Shown piece after piece: positions 1 through 6,279 of a stretch of 7,197 nucleotides of DNA (within the stretch, counting starts at the first letter, position 1; each line of letters begins with the position of its first letter). The notes below the pieces were generated by a model. That model saw only the letters and a list, made by a program, of their open reading frames with translations, did no database searches and was not told the origin of the DNA. Source of the DNA: an uncultured Verrucomicrobiota bacterium (GTDB lineage: Bacteria; Verrucomicrobiota; Kiritimatiellia; RFP12; UBA1067); NCBI GenBank assembly GCA_946631535.1, contig CAMPAF010000155.1:1-7197 (forward strand), read 5' to 3'. The position numbers were made by a program, and so were the translations under genes.

Positions 1-1626
1 AAGACGATCGCCTGGATGCAGGAACATCAGCGGTATCGCTCTGACCTGCTTGCCTACGCGCTTGCGAAGGATGATCTGCCGGGACTGGTCGACCTGACGT
101 TGCACCGTCTGCTCGACCTGACCGCATGCGACTACATCGCGATTCACACCGTCGACGGCGACCATCGCCTGCTCTATCCCGGGGGAGAGCTGGAAAACTG
201 CCCTGAGCGCTGCAGGGAGTGCTCGTTCTACAAGTTCGAGATTCCGCCCATCGCAGATGCCGACCACATCATCGAGCTTGTCGACGCGGAGGGGCAGACG
301 CTGGTGCCGCTTTCGCCGATCTGCCCCGCGAAATCGCTGGAGGTCGTTGTCGTGTATTGCGAGGGGAAGCCCTGGGGCGGCATCGCGCTCCACTACCTGA
401 ACAAGCAGCGCAAGATCTCGGAAGACGACCGGCAGACGCTCAAGATCGCTGCCAACGTGCTGACGCTGGCCCTCGAGCGGCATGCCGCCGCCGTCCGCCT
501 GGAAACCGAACGCGACCGGGTAGTGGAGGCCGAGAAGACACGAAGCTATTTCTTCTCGGCCGTCTCGCATGACATCCGCACGCCGCTCAATGCCATCATC
601 GGCTTCTCGGAACTTCTGCAGGCCGGCGACGTTCCGCCGGAGGACGCGAAGCAGGCCCTCGACATGATCGTGTCGAGCGGCAAGATGCTCCTGCAGCTCG
701 TGAACGACGTGCTCGACCTCTCGAAGATGGACCTAGGGAAGCTCACGTTCAGCCTTGAGCCTGCGGATGTCGGCGAACTCCTGCATGAAGTCGTGCCGGC
801 GTTCCAGCCGATGATGGCCAAGAAAGGCCAGACTTTCGTCCTTGAGATTGCCGAAATGCCGCGCCTCATGGTCGATCCACTCCGCTTCCGCCAGGTGATG
901 TTCAATTACGTCAGCAACGCGGTCAAGTACGCGGGGCCTTGCACGATCCGCATCTCGTCCTCCTACGAGAACGGTCGGTTCAAGCTGACCGTCGCGGACA
1001 ACGGCAGGGGCGTCTCGCCGGAGAAGGCCAAGCGCCTCATGCAGCCTTTCGTGCAGGCCGACATCAAGAACCGTGCGGAGGGAAGCGGGCTGGGCCTTGC
1101 GATCTGCAAGCGGCTTGTGGAACTCGCGCATGGCACGATTTCGATCGACACGGCTCCCGGCAAGGGCTTCGCGATCCATGTCGAGGTTCCGGTCGATGTC
1201 GCGCCCGAGGGGCAGGCGAGCGGCAAGGACGGCACGACAGGGACGCTTGAGGGTTCCAATCTGTCCAAGCGCGTCTTCGTGGTGGACGATTCGCCAGTGA
1301 ACCGCGCGGTGTTGAAGGCACAGCTCGCGAGGCTGGGCATCAACGACATCGTGCTGGCAGAAGACGGCAAGATGGCGCTTGAGAAACTCGAGGAGGATCC
1401 GGCGTTCGACATCGTCATGTCCGACATGTGGATGCCCGTCATGGGCGGCGCCGAACTCGTCAGACGCATCCGGGCCGACGAACGCCTCGCGCACCTGAAG
1501 GTGTGCTTGATCACCGCAGACGTGGAGGCGCGCACGAACTATGAGGAACAAGGTTTTGACACGTTGCTCCTAAAGCCCGTGACCCTTGAGAAGATGACTG
1601 AACTCTTGAATATGCTCGCGAACTGA
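1..1626 (+). CDS. Hybrid sensor histidine kinase (GAF-like sensor, HisKA, HATPase_c, receiver), 5' partial
   Basis: Signal-transducing kinase that should autophosphorylate on His and pass phosphate to its own receiver domain. Numbering is from the ATG at 16, but the frame stays open to base 1 (five further codons), so the true start probably lies outside the window. Residues 1-155 look like a GAF-type sensor with Cys62, Cys66, Cys69 and Cys103. A charged helix (about 156-178) links it to HisKA, where SHDIRTPLN carries phospho-acceptor His185. HATPase_c shows the N-box (Asn297, Asn301), G1 box DNGRG (328-332), PFVQAD (344-349) and G2 box GSGLGL (356-361). The C-terminal receiver (about 418-536) has acidic pair Asp424/Asp425, phospho-acceptor Asp470, Thr500 and Lys520, so all key residues are intact. 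No membrane segment or DNA-binding output domain is visible, so a Hpt protein or separate regulator is probably needed. It lies 18 bases before a secreted-protein gene, suggesting local regulation. Family assignment is firm; the ligand is unknown. Confidence 0.93.
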   Translation, partial: KTIAWMQEHQRYRSDLLAYALAKDDLPGLVDLTLHRLLDLTACDYIAIHTVDGDHRLLYPGGELENCPERCRECSFYKFEIPPIADADHIIELVDAEGQTLVPLSPICPAKSLEVVVVYCEGKPWGGIALHYLNKQRKISEDDRQTLKIAANVLTLALERHAAAVRLETERDRVVEAEKTRSYFFSAVSHDIRTPLNAIIGFSELLQAGDVPPEDAKQALDMIVSSGKMLLQLVNDVLDLSKMDLGKLTFSLEPADVGELLHEVVPAFQPMMAKKGQTFVLEIAEMPRLMVDPLRFRQVMFNYVSNAVKYAGPCTIRISSSYENGRFKLTVADNGRGVSPEKAKRLMQPFVQADIKNRAEGSGLGLAICKRLVELAHGTISIDTAPGKGFAIHVEVPVDVAPEGQASGKDGTTGTLEGSNLSKRVFVVDDSPVNRAVLKAQLARLGINDIVLAEDGKMALEKLEEDPAFDIVMSDMWMPVMGGAELVRRIRADERLAHLKVCLITADVEARTNYEEQGFDTLLLKPVTLEKMTELLNMLAN

Positions 1627-1633
1627 AGCGTCA

Positions 1634-1638
1634 AAGGA
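1634..1638 (+). promoter_or_regulatory. Ribosome binding site AAGGA deciding a non-ATG start
   Basis: AAGGA sits between the kinase stop (1624-1626) and the next gene. It directly abuts the most upstream possible TTG (1639), which rules that start out. It lies 6 bases before the TTG at 1645 and 12 before the GTG at 1651. There is no suitably placed ATG, so the gene starts on a rare codon; 1645 has the best spacing. Confidence 0.55.
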
Positions 1639-1644
1639 TTGGGG

Positions 1645-2337
1645 TTGCCAGTGAAAAGACAGGACGCCTTGAAGAAGCCGCTGCTTGGACTGCTGATGGT
1701 GGCCTGCTTGCTGCCGGCGTTTGCGGCGACAACGGCCGACATGTCGTTCAGGCTCGGCGCATGGAGCTCCAACGACTGGATCCTCGTGAAGAGTCCACGC
1801 TTCAGCTACATGCATGGCTTCGTGCAGAGGGAGGCCTGCATCGAGAACGAATGCCCGCCCATCTCCGGCGAGGAGATCTTCAAGAAGCACTGCAGCGAGG
1901 TTTATTCCGCAATGGTGCTGAAGGGCCGGGCAGAGATCGGCCAGACCGTGTCGTCCACCATGAGCTTCGACTGGCGCATGGCTCCGCTGATCGTGCTCGC
2001 CGAGAAGCTGGAACAGGCCGATGGCGGCGAACCGACGTTCGGAGAGCACTGGGAGATCGTCCTCTACGACGAGGGCCTGAACGTCTGGCACCATTCCATC
2101 AAGGACGGCAAGCCGTTCTGGTACAAGGCCGCCTGCCTCAAGGTCCCGTTCTCCAAGGATACGCGCTACAACCTGGAAGTCAAGGTCTCGAAGACGCACA
2201 AGGGCGTGAGGGAGATGATGGTGAAGTGCGGCGGGCACGAATTCGGATACGTCGACAACAACCTGCCTGATTCGTTCTACGCGGGCATCATCGGCTGCGA
2301 GGGGCGCAACAGGTTCTACGACTTCAAGATAAGGTGA
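1645..2337 (+). CDS. Small secreted protein, probable concanavalin A-like (jelly-roll) fold
   Basis: Function not recognised with certainty. From the TTG at 1645 the protein has 230 residues; a GTG at 1651 would remove two. The N-terminus is a signal peptide: basic KRQDALKK, a hydrophobic core (about 12-26) and probable cleavage after AFA (residue 27). A lipoprotein alternative at Cys21 is less likely, because the residues after it remain hydrophobic. The mature part is rich in alternating beta-type segments and aromatic residues. Its end, FYAGIIGCEGRNRFYDFKI, resembles the last strands of LamG/DUF1080-type jelly rolls, which often end in a similar glycine then F-x-D/N-F pattern. Six cysteines remain after cleavage (65, 70, 83, 164, 195, 218), an even number that would allow disulfides. 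It lies between the kinase and a secreted hydrolase, so carbohydrate binding or an accessory role with that hydrolase is plausible inference. The reading frame itself is well supported. Confidence 0.75.
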   Translation: MPVKRQDALKKPLLGLLMVACLLPAFAATTADMSFRLGAWSSNDWILVKSPRFSYMHGFVQREACIENECPPISGEEIFKKHCSEVYSAMVLKGRAEIGQTVSSTMSFDWRMAPLIVLAEKLEQADGGEPTFGEHWEIVLYDEGLNVWHHSIKDGKPFWYKAACLKVPFSKDTRYNLEVKVSKTHKGVREMMVKCGGHEFGYVDNNLPDSFYAGIIGCEGRNRFYDFKIR

Positions 2338-2365
2338 CATCGCCGTGCGCGATGCTGCCCTGCAG

Positions 2366-2371
2366 AAAGGA
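2366..2371 (+). promoter_or_regulatory. Ribosome binding site AAAGGA
   Basis: AAAGGA is placed 5 bases before the ATG at 2377 and fixes that ATG as the start of the large hydrolase. It falls in the 39-base gap after the small secreted protein gene. I see no clear promoter in that gap, which supports read-through from upstream. Confidence 0.7.
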
Positions 2372-2376
2372 AAACC

Positions 2377-5106
2377 ATGAAGACTACAAGCCTACTTGCA
2401 TTGGCCGCCATCTGCGCGGCAGCCTGCAGCGCCCGCGCCGACATCGAGGCGAAGCTGACCCGCGAAGGACATGTCACCTTCGGCGACACGGGGCTCGCCC
2501 TCTTGCCGACCGTGTACGCGGAAGGCTGGCACGGCTCCGCCTTTTCGCGCGCGGAACGGTTCAATAAATTCCCCAACGCGAAGACCGGCACCGCGTCTTG
2601 GATCCTGAAAGGCTTCCGCGACGTGCAGCTGGGGCATGGCACCACGCGCCTCGTCGCCGCATCGGATGGCCGCGTTGCCTTTAGTGCGGAGTTCGCCTCG
2701 GACGCCGACCAGCGCCCCGAAGGTGTCCTGCTAAGCATGAACTTCCCCGCCTCGCGTTTCGGCGGCCTCGGCTGGACGGCCGATGCGAAGAAGGGCGTGT
2801 TCCCGCCGTCCTTCACTCCCGGCAAGACCAGCCTGTTTTCCGGCAAGGTGCGCCGCGTGTCGCTCGCGCTGCCCGGCGGCGGCGCGCTTGACTTCGCGTT
2901 CGACGGACCCACGGCCGTGCTCCTGCAGGACAGCCGCCGTTGGGGCAACAACTTCACACTCCGCATCGGCTGCGGGCGTGTGCCGTTCGGGAAGGGCGCC
3001 ACGCGCGTCCTCTCCGGCACTGTTGGCGCGTCCGAACCCCTGCGCGTCGCCTACGCGTCGCCCACGCGCATCCTCCCCGGCGACGACTGGGTGCCGCTCG
3101 ACTACAAGAAGGACATCCTCGCCGGCTCTGCGCTCGACTTCTCCGGCATGGGCCTCCAGGACGCCCCCGCCGGCAAGCACGGCTGGCTGAAGAACGTGGG
3201 CGGGCACTTCGAGTTCGAGAAACTGCCCGGTGTGTCCCAGCGCTTCTACGGCGTCAACTTCTGCTTCACCGGCAACTACCCCACGCACGAGCAGGCCGAC
3301 CAGGTGGTCACGCGCCTCGTGCGCCTCGGCTACAACACGATCCGCGTGCACCACTACGAGCGCGACCTGGTCGGCTCAAAGGGCGGTTTTGAATTCATTC
3401 CTGAGATGATCGACCGTCTCGACTACTTCCTCGCCGCCGCAATCCGCCAGGGGCTCTACGTGACGACCGACCTCTTCGTGTCGCGTCCCGTCGCGTGGAA
3501 GGACATCGGCCTTGCCGACCGCGGCCCCGGCCTCATCCCCGAAAAGGGCTTCTACAAGTGCCTCGTGGCGCTCTGGGACCCCGCGTTCGAGGACTGGAAG
3601 AAGTTCTCCGAGAAGTTCCTCCTGCACGTGAACCCATACACGGGCCGCCGCTACCTCGACGAGCCCGCGATGCCGCTCGTCTCCCTCATAAACGAGGGAC
3701 AGCTCACGATGGGCTGGACGCGCAAGAAATTCGCCGCGCGCGAGGACCCGATCATCCGCGACGCCTGGACGAAATGGCTCGCTGAGCGCCGCGCCGCCGA
3801 TCCCGCGTTCTGCCCCGACGCGCCCACCGCCGCGCAGGACGTCTCCTCCTACGGAACCAACAACGCCGCCTTCGCGCACTTCATGGCGGACGTCGAGCGC
3901 CGCAGCGCGTCGCGCATGATAGCCTTCCTCCGCAAGCTCGGTTCGCGCGCTCTCTTCACGAACGCGAACTGCGGTCCGCACTACACCCCCATGCAGTTCA
4001 CGCGCGAAGACTGCTACGACTACGTGGACGACCACTTCTACGTGGACCATCCCCGCTTCCTCGAGAAGAGCTGGTCGCTCCCGGCGAAGGTCGGGAACGC
4101 GAACCCCGTGCTATCGCTCCAGCTGCCCCCCACGCGCGTTGCGTTCACGCGCCTCGCGGACAAGCCGTTCACGATCACCGAGTGGAACTTCTCGGGCCCC
4201 TGTATGTTCCGCGGCGTGGGCGGCATCATGACCGGCGCGTTCTCCGCGCTCCAGGACTGGGACGGCCTCTGGCGCTTCGCCTACACGCACTCCCGTAACG
4301 ACTTCGCGGACGGCAAGGGCACGCCCGGCTACTTCAACACGAGCACCGATCCGCTCGGACAGGCCTCCGACCGCGCGAGCGTGTGCCTCTTCCTGCGCCG
4401 CGACCTCGCGCCGCTGACCGCCGCCGAGACCTACCTCGTGACGGAAGACGCGTTGCGCAAGACGGGCGGCCGCGCGCTCGCCGACGCGCCCCAATGGAGC
4501 GACGCCGCCTGGGACCGACAGGTGTCCACCTCTGTTGACGCCACGAAGGTGCGCCCCGGCACCATGGTGCGTCCGCTCGCCGAGACGCACGCCTCCACGA
4601 ACGCCCCGTTCGCGCGCGCGCCGAACGCCGCCTTCGCGCTCGACCGCGTGCGCGGCACGTTCACGATCGACACGCCGCGAACTTCGGGCGGATTCGCGCC
4701 GGAGGGCGCGCTCGCGTGCGGCACGGTGTCGTTCACTGTGCACGACGCGGCCGCCACCGTGTGGGCGAGTTCCGTGGACGTTGAGCCCACGCCCATCCGC
4801 CGCGCGCGCCGCATTCTCGTCTCGCACCTCACGGACGTCCAGGCGAGCGGCAACGTCTACGACGACGCGTCACGCCAGGTGCTGCTGAAGTGGGGCACCA
4901 CTCCGCCGATCGTGCGTGTGGGATCCGCAGACATCTCGATCGCCCTTGACGAGCCGGCGCGCTACGCCGTGTACGCGCTCGACACGACGGGCGCGCGGAT
5001 CGCGCAGGTGCCGTGCCGCGTCGAGGGCGGCAAGCTCGCCTTCACCGCGTCCGTGCGCGGCCCCGAAGGCGCGCGGATGCTCTATGAAGTCGTGCGCGCT
5101 GATTGA
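2377..5106 (+). CDS. Secreted clan GH-A-type glycoside hydrolase (cellulase/GH5-like barrel) with flanking beta domains
   Basis: Probable retaining polysaccharide or oligosaccharide hydrolase acting outside the cytoplasm. The 909 residues begin with a signal peptide: KTT, a hydrophobic core of about 5-17, and an ARA cleavage site after residue 21. Residues 22-230 appear to be an all-beta N-terminal domain. A TIM barrel follows from about 285 to 680: strand 1 RFYGVNF (289-295), strand 2 LGYNTIRVHH (317-326), LINEG with candidate acid/base Glu440, DDHFYVDHP (551-559) near strand 6, and FTITEWNF with candidate nucleophile Glu602. An Asn-Glu after strand 4 and a Glu after strand 7 are the signature of clan GH-A. 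The C-terminal part (about 700-909) looks like beta-sandwich material, with ILVSHLTDVQASG (813-825) and a closing strand pair. The exact GH family and substrate cannot be assigned by eye; GH5-like, GH39-like or an unclassified family are all possible. No frameshift is seen. It is last in the + strand gene group and follows the small secreted protein closely. Confidence 0.88.
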   Translation: MKTTSLLALAAICAAACSARADIEAKLTREGHVTFGDTGLALLPTVYAEGWHGSAFSRAERFNKFPNAKTGTASWILKGFRDVQLGHGTTRLVAASDGRVAFSAEFASDADQRPEGVLLSMNFPASRFGGLGWTADAKKGVFPPSFTPGKTSLFSGKVRRVSLALPGGGALDFAFDGPTAVLLQDSRRWGNNFTLRIGCGRVPFGKGATRVLSGTVGASEPLRVAYASPTRILPGDDWVPLDYKKDILAGSALDFSGMGLQDAPAGKHGWLKNVGGHFEFEKLPGVSQRFYGVNFCFTGNYPTHEQADQVVTRLVRLGYNTIRVHHYERDLVGSKGGFEFIPEMIDRLDYFLAAAIRQGLYVTTDLFVSRPVAWKDIGLADRGPGLIPEKGFYKCLVALWDPAFEDWKKFSEKFLLHVNPYTGRRYLDEPAMPLVSLINEGQLTMGWTRKKFAAREDPIIRDAWTKWLAERRAADPAFCPDAPTAAQDVSSYGTNNAAFAHFMADVERRSASRMIAFLRKLGSRALFTNANCGPHYTPMQFTREDCYDYVDDHFYVDHPRFLEKSWSLPAKVGNANPVLSLQLPPTRVAFTRLADKPFTITEWNFSGPCMFRGVGGIMTGAFSALQDWDGLWRFAYTHSRNDFADGKGTPGYFNTSTDPLGQASDRASVCLFLRRDLAPLTAAETYLVTEDALRKTGGRALADAPQWSDAAWDRQVSTSVDATKVRPGTMVRPLAETHASTNAPFARAPNAAFALDRVRGTFTIDTPRTSGGFAPEGALACGTVSFTVHDAAATVWASSVDVEPTPIRRARRILVSHLTDVQASGNVYDDASRQVLLKWGTTPPIVRVGSADISIALDEPARYAVYALDTTGARIAQVPCRVEGGKLAFTASVRGPEGARMLYEVVRAD

Positions 5107-5120
5107 GAAGCGGCAAGGGG

Positions 5121-6260
5121 TCAGTCCTTCAATTTGCGCCGGACGGCGAGAATGGCGGTGAGGACGATCGCCGTGGCGACTGCTGTGATGAGCGGCATCC
5201 ATGCCGCATGCTCCTTGCCGAGCAGGTGCGGTATTCCTTGTATGACGGGGTCCACAACGCCTTTCACGGCGGGACGGAAGAAGTGCGACACCATGTAGGC
5301 CGTGAGGGCGAACTGCCCGTAGAGAAGCAGGACGCCCGTGCCGCGGCGCATGCGGAGGATGTCCGTGAGGACGTAGAAGACCGCGAGCACGATCACCGAA
5401 TACCCCATCGCCTGGGCGGTGAATGATAGCGTGAAGATGTGCTTGATGCACGGAACCCACGGCTCGACGGCGAAACCGAGCGCGAGCAGCCCGCCGCCGT
5501 AGGCGAAGAGGATGCCGGCGCGTTTCGCCGGCGCCCAGTCCGCGCGAAGTATGTCCGTCGCCAGCATCCCGCAGATCGTCATCGCGCCGAACATGAACGA
5601 GGTGAGGAACCATGTGTAGTTGTGGATGCTGAGTGCGGCGCTGCCTTCCGGAACGAGCAGCTTGAGGACTTTCATCTCGAAGACGCTGGCGTAGTTGCCG
5701 GTCTCTGAATAATCGCCGCAGAAGTGGAGCATGAGCGTGTAGGCTAGCGCGAGGACGGCGGGCGCGGCGATGCGGACAATGCGGCTCTTGAAGTGCATGA
5801 CGATCACCGCGATCAGGTAGCCGGCGGCGATTGTCTGGAGCGTGTTGTTGTAAGGGCTGATCTTCATCGCGTCGAGCGTCGCGAGCCGGCCCTGCACGAG
5901 CATGCCGCAGAACCAGAGCAGGATGACGCGGCCGATGACATGCCGCCAGACCGCCGCACGCGACGCGCCCTCGTCCATCCGCCGCCCGATGGCCAGCGGG
6001 ATGGCGGCACCGCACATGAAGATGAAGAGCGGCATGATCATGTCCCAGAAGGAGAAGCCCACCCATGCTGGATGATTGAGGTGGTATGACCACCAGTCGG
6101 GGAACTCGAATATCTTGCCGACAGCGACGAGGATACCGTGGAGGGCGACGAGCATGAACATGTCGATGCCGCGCAGGAGGTCGAGGCAGAAGAGCCGATG
6201 CTCGGGATATTCCGCGGGGCAGGGGATGGCGTTTCCGATGGAGAGGAAAAACTTTTTCAT
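5121..6260 (-). CDS. HGSNAT-like (DUF5009/COG4299) membrane acyltransferase
   Basis: Polytopic inner-membrane protein of 379 residues related to heparan-alpha-glucosaminide N-acetyltransferase and bacterial NagX-type proteins. That family moves acetyl groups from cytoplasmic acetyl-CoA to sugars on the other side of the membrane. Family marks: LFCLDLLRGIDMFM (23-36); NHPAWVGFSFWD (62-73), equivalent to the HGSNAT segment around its active-site His, here His63; MPLFIFMCG (76-84); NTLQTIAAGYLI (139-150); and IKHIFTLSF (272-280), matching the family's N-K-K-x-W-T-x-S-F region. About ten hydrophobic segments are visible, near 35-50, 74-91, 106-124, 139-156, 162-180, 216-236, 248-266, 282-300, 309-328 and 354-373. 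The basic tail RRKLKD follows the last helix. The ATG at 6260 has AAGGG 7 bases upstream. It lies 19 bases after the hydrolase gene on the same strand, so co-transcription is likely. The acceptor sugar is unknown, and a role other than acetylation cannot be excluded. Confidence 0.87.
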   Translation of the reverse strand: MKKFFLSIGNAIPCPAEYPEHRLFCLDLLRGIDMFMLVALHGILVAVGKIFEFPDWWSYHLNHPAWVGFSFWDMIMPLFIFMCGAAIPLAIGRRMDEGASRAAVWRHVIGRVILLWFCGMLVQGRLATLDAMKISPYNNTLQTIAAGYLIAVIVMHFKSRIVRIAAPAVLALAYTLMLHFCGDYSETGNYASVFEMKVLKLLVPEGSAALSIHNYTWFLTSFMFGAMTICGMLATDILRADWAPAKRAGILFAYGGGLLALGFAVEPWVPCIKHIFTLSFTAQAMGYSVIVLAVFYVLTDILRMRRGTGVLLLYGQFALTAYMVSHFFRPAVKGVVDPVIQGIPHLLGKEHAAWMPLITAVATAIVLTAILAVRRKLKD

Positions 6261-6267
6261 GTGGTGA

Positions 6268-6272
6268 CCCTT
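6268..6272 (-). promoter_or_regulatory. Ribosome binding site AAGGG (minus strand)
   Basis: Read on the minus strand, AAGGG lies 7 bases before the ATG at 6260 of the acyltransferase gene, inside the 19-base gap after the upstream hydrolase stop. It supports this start and translation from a shared transcript. Confidence 0.6.
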
Positions 6273-6279
6273 GCAGCTG

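Noticed and set aside
733..1551. Long open frame on the minus strand opposite the kinase
   Set aside because: It lies wholly antisense to a kinase with every catalytic motif intact, its translation has no recognisable domain, and long shadow frames are expected in GC-rich coding DNA.
62..1626. Kinase cysteine motif read as a radical SAM enzyme signature
   Set aside because: The C-x3-C-x2-C spacing matches, but it sits in a short GAF-like domain fused to a histidine kinase with no radical SAM barrel.
4111..4827. Minus-strand open frame opposite the large hydrolase
   Set aside because: Its composition is dominated by Arg, Gly, Ala and Val, with no binding site or domain, and the opposite strand encodes the catalytic Glu602 segment.
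5115..5129. Possible terminator hairpin between the convergent genes (AAGGG and TCCTT)
   Set aside because: The stem is only 5 pairs including a G-T pair, and no T-run follows in either direction.
5514..5532. Perfect 7-base inverted repeat, GCCGGCG and CGCCGGC around a 5-base loop
   Set aside because: It lies inside the acyltransferase gene and is explained by the codons for Pro-Ala-Lys-Arg-Ala-Gly in GC-rich DNA. There is no T-run after it, so it does not look like a terminator.
4870..6093. 407-codon open frame on the minus strand overlapping the acyltransferase and the end of the hydrolase
   Set aside because: It overlaps the well-supported acyltransferase in another frame of the same strand. 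Its translation is rich in Arg, His and Ala without motifs, typical of a frame-shifted shadow.
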